Shown: positions 9,378-18,771 of the stretch, one piece after another
Numbering within the stretch: the stretch's first letter is position 1
Layout: each line of letters opens with the position of its first letter
NCBI GenBank assembly: GCA_024236295.1
Contig: JACKKT010000002.1
Location: forward strand, 124,001-188,000
Origin: Kordiimonadaceae bacterium
Lineage (GTDB): Bacteria; Pseudomonadota; Alphaproteobacteria; Sphingomonadales; Emcibacteraceae
Reading direction: 5' to 3'
Length of the DNA stretch: 64,000 nt
The notes under the pieces: model-generated
Told to the model about the DNA's origin: nothing
Database searches by the model: none
What the model saw: only the letters and a program-made list of their open reading frames with translations
Position numbers and translations under genes: made by a program

Positions 9378-11568
9378 AACAGGAAACCGGTTGATAATTG
9401 CCAAAGCCGATCAATTCGAGCAGGCTCTAAACAGCGGGAAGATAGGGTCATTCAAAGCTTCTTCCTCATTTGCCGCTTGTATGCTCCCTTTATTACAGGC
9501 ACTAGGCTGGCGGGGACAAATACGATACCTGTTTGAAGCTCTCCCTCATTTCGCCGATACACTGACCTTAACAGAATTCAGAAATACTCTGGCACATTTG
9601 CACTATAAAACCGAACCTGTTGAAAATGTAGATCTGAATACAGTTGATCCACGGCTTTTCCCCTGCCTTTTCACCAATATGGACGACAAACCATATGTTC
9701 TATTATCAAAAGATGATAATGGGATAAAAGTTTTTGACAGTGAGCTAAAATCGGAAGTCTATCTTGATGAAGGGGAAATGACTGGGAACGCTTATTTCCT
9801 GTCCACCAAATATGCTAGCCAAACCAACAAGGAGAAAGAAGAAACTCCGTCGGAAAACTGGATTGGTGATCTGTTCTTACGTTTTAAGAAAGAGATTAAA
9901 GAACTTCTTTGGATGACGTTTTTGCTGAATGTCTTTGCTCTGCTCGTCCCGCTGTTTATCATGGCCGTTTATGATCAGGTTATCCCGTCACAATCAGGAA
10001 AAACCTTATTTTACCTGGTTCTTGGTATCAGTTTCGCCATTTTATGTGAAATTGTCATTCGGCTTCACAGGTCTAAATTTGTTGCCTATATCGGGGCAAG
10101 AGTTGAAAATATTGTCGCCACTGCAACATTTGAAAAACTGCTAGGCCTTCCATCAATTATGACTGAATCTGCCCCCATTGGCACCCAGGTTTCCCGTTTA
10201 AAGGAATTCGATGTAATCAAGGGACTATTTTCAAGCACCCTCATAAATGTGGTGCTCGAATTACCTTTTGTATTAATGTTTATTGCTGTAATTGCTGTTC
10301 TTGCCGGATGGTTGGCCCTGATCCCGGTAATTATGATGATTTTATTCTTTATAATTGCCGCAATCATGATCCCTGCTACAAAAAGACGCGTTAGCAAATC
10401 AACAAGGGCACGCGCTCACCGTCACGGTTTCCTTGTTGAGACGCTAACAAATTTACGTACGATTAAACAAACAGCTTCTGAAGACTCCTGGATAGAACGA
10501 TACCGCAATCTTTCCGCAAACACAGCATATGCGCAGTTTCAGGCGTCTCAACTCTCATTTTTATTACAAAACCTAGCACAGGCAATAATGCTTGGTTCTG
10601 GCGTAGCAACCATTGGTTTTGGCGTTATTAAAGTAATAGACGGCGAGATGTCTGTTGGAGCAATGATAGCAACAATGGCGTTAATCTGGCGTGTTCTTTC
10701 ACCACTTCAAAATCTGTTTCTGACACTTACAAGGCTTGAATACACTCTAAACAGTGTTAAACAGATTAATGCACTGATGAAGCTTAAAACTGAAGCCAAC
10801 CCAAGTCCGGATAATATAAGTCAACGTGAATTTTCCGGTCATATTCTGTTTGACCGTGTCAGTTTCCGTTACCGTCAGGGCAGCGAACCAGCGCTTCTTG
10901 GAACCAGTTTCGAGGTATTACCGCATGATATGCTGGCAATTGTAGGTCCAAATGCCTCCGGCAAATCAACTATACTAAAAATTATTCTTGCCATGTATCA
11001 GAACCAGGCCGGACAGGTCATTATTGATGGTATGGATATCAGGCAGATTAACCCTATAACTTTAAGACAGAATATTGCCTACGTACCGCAGGAATCACGC
11101 TTTTTCCATGGCACAGTTTCTCAAAATCTACGCCTTTCCAACCCGACTGCGTCAGATGAAGAACTAATTGAAGCCTGTGAACTGGCAAATCTGATGCCGG
11201 ATATTGACCAGTTACCTGATAAACTTGAAACCAGAATTGGTGATCAGAATATTTATGGTATGCCATCTGGTTTTAAACAGCGTTTATCACTGGCAAGGGC
11301 TTACCTTAAAAAAGCACCAATTTTATTACTGGATGAACCAGGACAAACGCTTGATTTTGAAGCAGATAAAGCATTTATCGATTCACTGAGAAAATTAAAA
11401 GGGACATGCACCATTATTATGATTTCGCATCGTCCCAGCCATATAAAACTTTGTGACAAGGTTCTTTCGATGGAAAACGGAATGGTTGTCAATCTTGGCA
11501 CGCCTGAAGAATTATATCCCGAACAGAACCCAAAAACAAAACAAGTTGAAAACGGAAATAGAGCATAA
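9370..11568 (+). CDS. Type I secretion ABC transporter with a C39-like N-terminal domain
   Basis: 732 residues. Residues 1-150 resemble a C39 peptidase-like domain without catalysis: Ser33 sits where the catalytic Cys is expected (SSFAACML), and no matching His is seen. Such domains in other exporters bind substrate. A six-helix membrane domain follows (LLVPLFIMAVYDQVIPSQSG). The ATPase domain has Walker A GPNASGKS (526-533), signature MPSGF, Walker B DEP at 655-657 and H-loop His687 (ISHRPS). ATG at 9370 overlaps the upstream stop, with GGGGAG before it. It shares TAATG with hlyD downstream. It is the more canonical partner of the 7674 gene. Confidence 0.88.
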   Translation: MAKTGNRLIIAKADQFEQALNSGKIGSFKASSSFAACMLPLLQALGWRGQIRYLFEALPHFADTLTLTEFRNTLAHLHYKTEPVENVDLNTVDPRLFPCLFTNMDDKPYVLLSKDDNGIKVFDSELKSEVYLDEGEMTGNAYFLSTKYASQTNKEKEETPSENWIGDLFLRFKKEIKELLWMTFLLNVFALLVPLFIMAVYDQVIPSQSGKTLFYLVLGISFAILCEIVIRLHRSKFVAYIGARVENIVATATFEKLLGLPSIMTESAPIGTQVSRLKEFDVIKGLFSSTLINVVLELPFVLMFIAVIAVLAGWLALIPVIMMILFFIIAAIMIPATKRRVSKSTRARAHRHGFLVETLTNLRTIKQTASEDSWIERYRNLSANTAYAQFQASQLSFLLQNLAQAIMLGSGVATIGFGVIKVIDGEMSVGAMIATMALIWRVLSPLQNLFLTLTRLEYTLNSVKQINALMKLKTEANPSPDNISQREFSGHILFDRVSFRYRQGSEPALLGTSFEVLPHDMLAIVGPNASGKSTILKIILAMYQNQAGQVIIDGMDIRQINPITLRQNIAYVPQESRFFHGTVSQNLRLSNPTASDEELIEACELANLMPDIDQLPDKLETRIGDQNIYGMPSGFKQRLSLARAYLKKAPILLLDEPGQTLDFEADKAFIDSLRKLKGTCTIIMISHRPSHIKLCDKVLSMENGMVVNLGTPEELYPEQNPKTKQVENGNRA

Positions 11569-12986
11569 TGACTGACGAAAATGTAAATCCAGCTATTGAT
11601 GGAAAAAATGCAAAAGCCCTAGCCGTTAGTTCTGAAAGGAAAAAACTGGCTTCATTACTTGTCGACACAAAGAAACCGACCCAATATTATGCCAAGTTTC
11701 TTTCACGCGCGACATTGCTTGAGGAATCCGGGCCACCAAAGTCATCCATCAGCACGATAAGGATTATTGCGGGAATTATTGGGTTGCTGATAGTCGGATC
11801 AATTTTTGCAACATTGAACGAAACCAGTGTCGCTCAGGGCGAAATTGTTCCTTCCACTTCCGTACAACCTGTCCAGCATCTTGAAGGTGGGATCGTCGAA
11901 GCCGTCCTTGTCAAAGACGGTGATATTGTGAAAAAAGGACAACCGCTTATTCAGCTTGAGGCAACATCAACACTGGCCGAACTTGACAGGACAAGGGCCC
12001 GTTATGTTTCCCTGGATATGCAAATGCGCCGCCTGCGTGATTTTGCCCTTGGAGAAAAGGCAGACTTTTCCGATTATGAAGATGAATATCCTGTTATCGC
12101 ACTGGACCAGGAAAAAATCCTTAACCAGCAGAAACAGACTAGAAAAGCGCAGGAAAGTGTCTATCTTTCAAAAATTGACAATTCAAGAAACCAGCTAGCT
12201 GTTCTTGAACAACAGGAAAAGTCTCAACTTGAAGCTATGAATATTGTCGGTGAACAGCTCAAGATCAGAGAAGAGCTGACAGAAAAAGGGTTGGGATCAA
12301 AAATTCGCCTGCTTGAAATTCAGCGTGAATATAACGGTGCCAAAAGCATTTATGATACGACCGTTGAACAAAAAACAGGTCTTATCGCCAATATTAATGA
12401 AGCAGAAGGCAATCTTGTTCAGCTTCGTGAAAGGCTGAACTCAGATGCACTTGATCAGCTTGGCCAAATGGTTGAGGAAAGCACACAGCTGCAATCTGAA
12501 TTAAAAAGACTTAATGATAAAGTAGCCCGCCTTTCCATCACCTCCCCTGTTGACGGAGTGGTAAAGGGACTAAAATACCGCGCATATGCCAGCGTAATAC
12601 CTCCGGGTGATATGGTGGCCCAGATCGTTCCAAATGGTGATAATCTTACGGCAGAGGTTCGTATTTCACCGCGCGATGTCGGTCATGTGAAAATTGGCAG
12701 TGAAGTGCTGCTCAAAGTTGATACCTATAATTATTCACTGTATGGCGGCCTTTCGACAAAACTGACTAATGTGTCGGCCTCCTCTTTTGTCGATGAAAAT
12801 GGAAATGCCTATTTCAAAGGCTATATTGACCTGCCGCAGAATTATGTAGGTTCTGATCCGTCTGCCAACCGTCTAACCCCTGGCATGACACTCGTTGCAG
12901 ACATTAAAACAGGTGAAAAGTCGCTTTTGGCCTATCTGATGAGACCGATCAGAAATGCTGTCAGCACCTCATTCCGGGAACGTTGA
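11568..12986 (+). CDS. HlyD-family type I secretion membrane fusion protein
   Basis: 472 residues. A cytoplasmic N-terminus is followed by one membrane helix near residues 63-83. Then comes the HlyD lipoyl/beta-barrel start (VQHLEGGIVEAVLVKDGD), a long coiled-coil (about 120-320) and the returning half-motif LSITSPVDGVVKGL. It would bridge the inner-membrane ABC pair and an outer-membrane TolC-type channel that is not encoded nearby. Its ATG overlaps the upstream stop (TAATG), so it is translationally coupled and last in the exporter operon. Confidence 0.92.
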   Translation: MTDENVNPAIDGKNAKALAVSSERKKLASLLVDTKKPTQYYAKFLSRATLLEESGPPKSSISTIRIIAGIIGLLIVGSIFATLNETSVAQGEIVPSTSVQPVQHLEGGIVEAVLVKDGDIVKKGQPLIQLEATSTLAELDRTRARYVSLDMQMRRLRDFALGEKADFSDYEDEYPVIALDQEKILNQQKQTRKAQESVYLSKIDNSRNQLAVLEQQEKSQLEAMNIVGEQLKIREELTEKGLGSKIRLLEIQREYNGAKSIYDTTVEQKTGLIANINEAEGNLVQLRERLNSDALDQLGQMVEESTQLQSELKRLNDKVARLSITSPVDGVVKGLKYRAYASVIPPGDMVAQIVPNGDNLTAEVRISPRDVGHVKIGSEVLLKVDTYNYSLYGGLSTKLTNVSASSFVDENGNAYFKGYIDLPQNYVGSDPSANRLTPGMTLVADIKTGEKSLLAYLMRPIRNAVSTSFRER

Positions 12987-13000
12987 TAATACCGAAAATC

Positions 13001-13034
13001 AAAAAAGCCCTATCATCTCTGATGGGGCTTTTTT
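13001..13034. terminator. Bidirectional terminator between hlyD and gshB
   Basis: A 15-bp stem (13001-13015 with 13020-13034, one G-T pair) has A6 on one side and T6 on the other, so it can end transcripts from both strands. It lies between convergent genes ending at 12986 and 13056. Confidence 0.9.
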
Positions 13035-13055
13035 AATTCCAGCCTCAATAGAAAA

Positions 13056-13997
13056 TCAAATTTTCTGTTCAATCGCATCCCAGATTAATGCAGCTATATC
13101 AGTGCCATCAAAGCGCTGAATTTCCTGAATCCCGGTCGGTGATGTTACGTTGATTTCCGTTAAATAATCGCCGATAACATCAATGCCGACAAAAACCTGG
13201 CCCTGTCTTTTAAGTTCCGGACCAATGGCTTCGCATATTTCATTTTCACGGGCTGTGAGTGCCGTTTTACGTGCGTCGCCGCCCACATGCATGTTTGATC
13301 TGACTTCATCATCGCTTGGTACCCTGTTAATGGCACCAACAGCAACCCCGTCAACAAGAATAATCCTTTTATCGCCTTTTCTGACCTCGGGCAGATATTT
13401 CTGAACAATAAACGGTTCGGTATAAAATTCCTGAAACATTTCAATAAGGCTGCCCATATTCTGATCGCCTTCCGCGACCCTGAACACACCAGCACCACCA
13501 TTGCCATAAAGCGGTTTTATAATAATATCGCCAAATTCTTTCTTAAATGCCTTAACGTCGTCCTTATTTCTGGTAATTAGGGTTGGTGGCATCAGTCCCG
13601 GATAACGGGTTAAAAATATTTTTTCCGGCGCATTTCTCACAGATGCGGGATCATTTACAACCAGCGTTTTAGGATGAATATGTTCAAGAATATGTGTTGC
13701 CGTGATATATCCCATATCAAAAGGCGGATCCTGCCTCATTAAAATAACATCAATATCAGAACCAAGATCAATTTGTTCTTTTTCACCGACAGTATAGTGA
13801 TGACCCAGCTCACGTCTGAAAGTAAGCGGTTTGGCGTGTGCCTTTACGCGGTCCTTAATATAGGACATATCCTCCACAAGATAATGGAAGAGCTTATGAC
13901 CACGCTTTTGTGCCTCAAGCCCCAGCGCAAATGTACTATCCCCATTTATATTAATCGTTTCTACAGGGTCCATCTGCAGTGCCACATTTAAGCTCAT
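13056..13997 (-). CDS. gshB: Glutathione synthetase
   Basis: 313 residues, normal length for GshB. It joins gamma-glutamylcysteine and glycine using ATP in the cytosol. The N-terminus MSLNVALQMDPVETINI is typical, as are VILMRQDPPFDMGYI and the ATP-grasp loop IIIKPLYGNGGAGVFRV. The C-terminus has the expected ATP-grasp residues in VFVGIDVIGDYLTEINVTSP. It is the last gene of an rsmI-yraN-sirB1-gshB run, 3 bp after the previous stop. Confidence 0.95.
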   Translation of the reverse strand: MSLNVALQMDPVETININGDSTFALGLEAQKRGHKLFHYLVEDMSYIKDRVKAHAKPLTFRRELGHHYTVGEKEQIDLGSDIDVILMRQDPPFDMGYITATHILEHIHPKTLVVNDPASVRNAPEKIFLTRYPGLMPPTLITRNKDDVKAFKKEFGDIIIKPLYGNGGAGVFRVAEGDQNMGSLIEMFQEFYTEPFIVQKYLPEVRKGDKRIILVDGVAVGAINRVPSDDEVRSNMHVGGDARKTALTARENEICEAIGPELKRQGQVFVGIDVIGDYLTEINVTSPTGIQEIQRFDGTDIAALIWDAIEQKI

Positions 13998-14000
13998 TAA

Positions 14001-14906
14001 TTATTCACCTTTATCAATATCACCTTTAATAAGTTCGAATACATTCGGTTTATTATAGGCCCGCATTTCTTTTAACGTTCTGAGAATTTGTTTTCTCATT
14101 TCCTCATCATTGCTATCCATGTTTTCGTCCATAAAATCCAAACAATCAAGCAAGTTTTTCTTTCCTTCCTCAACATTTTTGGTATGGATCTGAAGCATGC
14201 CAAGTTCATATTTGTGTATGATTTTCCCGGGATCAATATAAGCGATCCTTTTTAATGCATTCATCGCAAGATCAAAATCACTGACATTAAGGCAGCGGAT
14301 TTTAATATTATTAAGAAGCCTGACCAGAATCGCTCTTTTAGCAAGGCGCGCATGGTGCCAATGCTCCAGCTTCTGACTCCCGCCGGAAATTGTTTCGACA
14401 AGTTCCCTTAAATCCTTGGCATCAAGTATTTTTCCCTTATGAAAAGGATCAATAATCACCTGGTCATTCTTACCATATAATCGGATAAGAAAATGTGCCG
14501 GAAAATTTACCCCTTCTGCTATCCAGCCTTGTGAATGAGCCGCATGAAGATATAAAATACCCAGACTGATCGGCAGTCCTCTGCGTCTGTCAATAACAGA
14601 CATCAGGTTCGCGTTTTGCAAATCATCATAAAACTCATCATCCCCTTTATATTCATGGCGCGCCCACATAACTTCGGTTAATGCTGCTGCTCTTTCCTCT
14701 GCACTGATTGCATCTTGCCCTTCGGTTGCCATATCCAGTTTTATAATTTCAAGGTGATGACGGTATTTCTGCAGGGAAACCCCCGGACGGTCGAGACTGG
14801 CAAGCATCAGTGCCGTTTCTGCCAGCTCAATTTCATCTTCCGGGATATTCCCAACATTTTTTAAAAATTCAATTTGCTTATCTAAAGTCGGGATCATTCC
14901 TACCAC
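14001..14906 (-). CDS. SirB1-family protein (transglutaminase-like plus TPR-like C-terminus)
   Basis: 301 residues, a member of the SirB1/YchA-type family. It carries the family core RRGLPISLGILYLHAA and NFPAHFLIRLYG, then helical repeats in the C-terminal third. Biochemical function in this family is not established. The longest frame starts at a GTG (14906) that overlaps the yraN stop by 7 nt; an ATG at 14897 (MIPTLDK) is an equally possible start. It sits between yraN and gshB in one compact operon. Confidence 0.8.
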   Translation of the reverse strand: MVGMIPTLDKQIEFLKNVGNIPEDEIELAETALMLASLDRPGVSLQKYRHHLEIIKLDMATEGQDAISAEERAAALTEVMWARHEYKGDDEFYDDLQNANLMSVIDRRRGLPISLGILYLHAAHSQGWIAEGVNFPAHFLIRLYGKNDQVIIDPFHKGKILDAKDLRELVETISGGSQKLEHWHHARLAKRAILVRLLNNIKIRCLNVSDFDLAMNALKRIAYIDPGKIIHKYELGMLQIHTKNVEEGKKNLLDCLDFMDENMDSNDEEMRKQILRTLKEMRAYNKPNVFELIKGDIDKGE

Positions 14907-15274
14907 GCATTTTTAATATGAACAGGCCACCTCCAGGGGATAATTAGAATCATATCACATCTGTAAATGTTATTCTCATAATTATTGTGATCAGACCCAC
15001 TTTTCAAGTGTGCCATATAGTATTCTGCTGCTCTGTTGATACGGTTGATCTGTTTTTGCGAAAGAGAATATGCTGCTTTCGAATAATCATTACGTGCCTT
15101 CACTTCGCAGAAAATTGTGAGCGTACCTTTTCGTGCAATAATATCAACTTCGCCGACCCGGGTTTTATAGCGCCGGGCGACAATTGAATAGCCCTTTAAC
15201 CGTAACAAAAGACTTGCAAATAACTCGGCAAATTGCCCCCATCTATATGCTTTTCTCTTTGCAGGCTTAGACAT
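14900..15274 (-). CDS. yraN: YraN/UPF0102 family putative endonuclease
   Basis: 124 residues. The nuclease-like core is visible: RVGEVDIIARKGTLTIFCEV followed by KAR, with the family's conserved Glu, Asp and Glu-x-Lys. Such proteins are predicted Holliday-junction-resolvase-fold nucleases with unproven function. It overlaps rsmI upstream by 8 bp and the SirB1 gene downstream, so it belongs to the rsmI operon. Confidence 0.88.
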   Translation of the reverse strand: MSKPAKRKAYRWGQFAELFASLLLRLKGYSIVARRYKTRVGEVDIIARKGTLTIFCEVKARNDYSKAAYSLSQKQINRINRAAEYYMAHLKSGSDHNNYENNIYRCDMILIIPWRWPVHIKNAW

Positions 15275-16121
15275 TATCTGAAAGCTCTAGCGCGCGTTTA
15301 TAGACTTCTTTACGCTTACGCCCGCTCATATAGGTAACTGCGGCCACCGCCTCTTTAACGGAAAGGGTTTTTAAGGCATTTCTAAGGGCATCATCAAGAT
15401 CATCAACTGGCTGATCATTTTTTGCTGGTTGACCGATAATGATGACAATTTCCCCTTTTGGTGTCTGCCGCGCTTCAAAATGTTCAATAAGATAATCAAG
15501 ATCGCCTTTCTGGACTTCTTCATATAATTTTGTCAGTTCCCGACAAACGGCAGCCGGACGATTACCCAGAACGGTTCTCAAATCTTTGAGCGTATCCAGA
15601 ATCCTTTTGGGCGATTCATAATAAACGAGCGTTGTTGGGACAGATGAAAATCTGTCAATTTCCTTTTGCCTTGCCACTGTTTTTGCAGGAAGAAACCCGC
15701 AGAAAAGAAAATTGTCGCTTGCCATACCTGAAATGGTCAAGGCACATAAAACGGCACTGGCACCGGGAAGGCTTGTCACCATAATGCCTTCATTGCGACA
15801 TTCATTGACGAGCTTATATCCAGGGTCAGAAATCAGTGGTGTTCCAGCGTCGCTGATCAGGGCAATAATTTTTCCTGATTTTAATTCTTCAATCAGTCGC
15901 GGCATAACGCTCATGGCATTATGATCGTGATAGGAAATTAATGGTTTCTTGATATCATAATAGGATAAAAGTTTCCCGCTGACCCTTTTATCCTCGCAGG
16001 CAATAAGATCGGCTTCATTCAAAAGATCGAGCGCACGACCGGTAATATCCCCCAGATTTCCAATGGGTGTAGCGGTAATATAGAGCCCGCCGCTAAAGCT
16101 ATTTCTTCTTTTTTTATCCAT
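15267..16121 (-). CDS. rsmI: 16S rRNA (cytidine1402-2'-O)-methyltransferase
   Basis: 284 residues. It methylates the ribose of C1402 in 16S rRNA using S-adenosylmethionine. Family motifs are clear: TPIGNLGDIT near the start, CEDKR, LISDAGTPLISDPGYKLV and LPGASAVLCAL. It is the first gene of the rsmI-yraN-sirB1-gshB group and is divergent from the LpoA-like gene at 16209, the usual alphaproteobacterial arrangement. Confidence 0.95.
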   Translation of the reverse strand: MDKKRRNSFSGGLYITATPIGNLGDITGRALDLLNEADLIACEDKRVSGKLLSYYDIKKPLISYHDHNAMSVMPRLIEELKSGKIIALISDAGTPLISDPGYKLVNECRNEGIMVTSLPGASAVLCALTISGMASDNFLFCGFLPAKTVARQKEIDRFSSVPTTLVYYESPKRILDTLKDLRTVLGNRPAAVCRELTKLYEEVQKGDLDYLIEHFEARQTPKGEIVIIIGQPAKNDQPVDDLDDALRNALKTLSVKEAVAAVTYMSGRKRKEVYKRALELSDNV

Positions 16122-16208
16122 TTTTATATGAATTCCACACCATTGCCATAATTCAGCACTAGCCTAACTGAATTCCTTTGGTATAACTAATGAATTATTG
16201 AAATTGCA

Positions 16209-17735
16209 ATGAAATTAGAAGGTTGGCAATTGTCCCTTAGAAAACTCGCAGACTTCGTTACGATAATTATAGCTTCCGTGATTATTACTGCCTGTGGCCC
16301 TGAAGATGGATCCACACCGGTTGCCCTTAGTGCACCACCCGCACCTGATGGGGACATTGAACATGCGCCACCACAGAATATCATAGTTGCAGATGATGAT
16401 GACTATTTCGCTGAAGAAGACAATCGGCCGGCACGTCTAAAAATCAACATTGGCATTATGCTACCACTCACCGGTGATACAGCAGAAGTCGGTCAGGCCC
16501 TGTTGAATGCTGCAACTTTAGCTTTGTTTGATGCCAAAGATAAACGCCTGGTGATGATCCCGACCGATACCCACGGTACACCACAAGGCGCTATTGACGC
16601 AGTCAATCAGCTGATTGAAAAAAATGTGGATATTATTATCGGCCCGTTATTTTCAGAAAATATTAAAGCCGCCCACCCTATTGCAAAAGAAGCCGGTATA
16701 AAAATGATAGGCTTTTCAACGGATGAGGAAGTTGCCGGTGATGGTGTCTATCTTTTCAGCTTCAGACCTGAAGAACAGGTGGGACGAATTATCAAATATG
16801 CATCCAGGCAGAAACATAAAAAATTTGCCGCACTGATCCCTGATACGCTTTATGGGAAGCGCATAATGAGCGTACTGGAACCACTTGTCGCCAGCCAGTT
16901 TAATGAACTGACCGAGCTGGAAATATACCCCTCTGATTCATCGATGCTTGATGAACCAGTAAAACGTATCGCCAATTATGATTACAGACGAAAAGAATTT
17001 ATTGATGAAATGAGGTTCCTTCGCTCATTAGGTCAGAATGATGATATGGGACAGGAATATATGAATAAAATAAGAAATATGGAAACACTTGGCGATGTCG
17101 ATTTTGATGCCATACTTGTGCCGGAAGGTGGCTCAATGCTGGGGTCAATTGCTCCTCTGCTTTCTTATTATGAAATTGATCTGGACAAAGTAAAAGTGCT
17201 CGGTACTGGGCTTTGGCATGATCCGATGCTCTTTAATGAACCCCAGCTTCAGGGCGGCTGGTTTGCTTCGCCGGAAGATGATCTGGCTAATAAATTCATT
17301 GAGCGCTATAAAAAAACCTTTACACGAACACCACCGCGACTTGTCACACTTGGATATGATGCCATGGCATTGGTTGCCAATATTGTCCGCAGCCAGAAAG
17401 CACCGACATTTTCTGACAGAATTCTGACAAATCCGGATGGTTTTGCCGGACTTGACGGTATTTTCCGTTTCCACCGCTCCGGTCTGGTTGAACGCGGCCT
17501 TGCGGTCTACGAAATTACCACAAATGAATTCTTGAAAATTGACCCGGCACCAGTCAGCTTTGTTGAAAAGGACAGACCACTTTATGTCGAACTACCGATA
17601 GATTTTAAACCAAAATTTGACCCAGTATTTGGTTTAACAGGGGACGGCCCTTCTCTGTCAATTGAATCAGATTTGAATTCCCTGCCGACAGGAAACCCTG
17701 AGCTTTCAGCAATTCCATCCTCTCCTTTTGAATAA
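16209..17735 (+). CDS. LpoA-like penicillin-binding protein activator lipoprotein
   Basis: 508 residues. A signal peptide ends in lipobox I26-T27-A28-C29, so it is a lipoprotein. After an acidic, proline-rich linker, a type I periplasmic-binding fold begins at INIGIMLPLTGDTAEVGQAL and carries IIGPLFSENIKAAHPIAKEA, like LpoA and branched-chain amino acid binding proteins. The place next to rsmI supports LpoA-like activation of peptidoglycan synthases; this is inference from family and context. The last 131 bp overlap hemW on the opposite strand. Confidence 0.82.
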   Translation: MKLEGWQLSLRKLADFVTIIIASVIITACGPEDGSTPVALSAPPAPDGDIEHAPPQNIIVADDDDYFAEEDNRPARLKINIGIMLPLTGDTAEVGQALLNAATLALFDAKDKRLVMIPTDTHGTPQGAIDAVNQLIEKNVDIIIGPLFSENIKAAHPIAKEAGIKMIGFSTDEEVAGDGVYLFSFRPEEQVGRIIKYASRQKHKKFAALIPDTLYGKRIMSVLEPLVASQFNELTELEIYPSDSSMLDEPVKRIANYDYRRKEFIDEMRFLRSLGQNDDMGQEYMNKIRNMETLGDVDFDAILVPEGGSMLGSIAPLLSYYEIDLDKVKVLGTGLWHDPMLFNEPQLQGGWFASPEDDLANKFIERYKKTFTRTPPRLVTLGYDAMALVANIVRSQKAPTFSDRILTNPDGFAGLDGIFRFHRSGLVERGLAVYEITTNEFLKIDPAPVSFVEKDRPLYVELPIDFKPKFDPVFGLTGDGPSLSIESDLNSLPTGNPELSAIPSSPFE

Positions 17736-18771
17736 AAGTTTCCAGCGGAGAACCAATACGTTTTTCAAAATCTTTGTTGTCTATTCCTTTTGTTAACCTT
17801 AGCCCCATCATAATCATTTCTTCTGCCATCATAGTTTGGCTCAATGGATCAGATATTTTTGTTGCATGTCCACGTGATAAGACTGATTTTAACCAGGTTT
17901 CCGGTTTTTTATTTTGCTCAGTCGCCAAGGTCTTACCGTTTATCGTAATGCGGCCATGAGCACCCGCCCCCACGCCAATATAATCCTGATACGTCCAGTA
18001 ACAGAGATTATGCCTGCTTTCCTCCCCCGGTTTTGCATAATTGGAAATTTCATAAGCCGGATAATTATTTTCTGCGCATACTTGGTTTGTAAGCGCATAC
18101 ATTTCCGCTGATAAATCCTCATCCGGTATGATAAGATCTCCTACCCGCCAACGGCCATAAAAGGGCGTTCCCTTTTCAATGGTCAGCTGGTAAAGGGACA
18201 AATGACCGTTCGCCATTTTAATGGCTTGCATCAGTTCTTTTTCCCATTCTGCCGTGGTTTGTCCCATGCGGGCATAAATCAGATCAAAATTTGATCTTTT
18301 AAAATATTTCTGTGAAACCTCAATTGCTGCCATGGCCTCTGCCGCTGAATGCTCACGGCCAAGCGCTTTTAAATCCTGATCATTAAGGGCCTGTATCCCC
18401 AATGAAACCCGGTTGATCCCCGCACCAGAAAAATCGGCAAATTTTGACGCCTCAACACTGGTCGGATTGGCTTCAAGTGTGATTTCAATATCATCACTTG
18501 CTGTAAATTTTTTTATAAGCCTGTTAATGACGGCCTCCACTGTCCCTGCCGACATCAATGATGGCGTACCGCCACCGAAAAAAATGCTGGTCAAACGTCT
18601 ATTCCCAATCAGTTGGGAAAAATGATCAATTTCGCTGAGCAAAGCTTTTGCCATTTCCGTTTCATTTATTTTTTCACGGACGTGACTGTTAAAATCACAG
18701 TATGGGCATTTGGACAGACAAAATGGCCAGTGGACGTAAACAGAAATTGTTTCAGGGTTTAAAACACGCAT
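17605..18771 (-). CDS. hemW: HemW-type radical SAM protein (heme chaperone)
   Basis: 388 residues, normal for HemW. The radical SAM cluster motif is C18-x3-C22-x2-C25 in CLSKCPYCDFNSH, the HemW form. FFGGGTPSLM and RVSLGIQALND follow. HemW proteins deliver heme and are often misnamed coproporphyrinogen oxidases. Its first 20 bp overlap the rdgB 3' end, and its 3' end overlaps the LpoA-like gene by 131 bp. The full C-terminal HemW domain lies partly in that overlap, so the overlap looks real. Confidence 0.92.
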   Translation of the reverse strand: MRVLNPETISVYVHWPFCLSKCPYCDFNSHVREKINETEMAKALLSEIDHFSQLIGNRRLTSIFFGGGTPSLMSAGTVEAVINRLIKKFTASDDIEITLEANPTSVEASKFADFSGAGINRVSLGIQALNDQDLKALGREHSAAEAMAAIEVSQKYFKRSNFDLIYARMGQTTAEWEKELMQAIKMANGHLSLYQLTIEKGTPFYGRWRVGDLIIPDEDLSAEMYALTNQVCAENNYPAYEISNYAKPGEESRHNLCYWTYQDYIGVGAGAHGRITINGKTLATEQNKKPETWLKSVLSRGHATKISDPLSQTMMAEEMIMMGLRLTKGIDNKDFEKRIGSPLETFIQKERMELLKAQGFLSAGNSNLIQLTEKGRPLLNQILGQILV

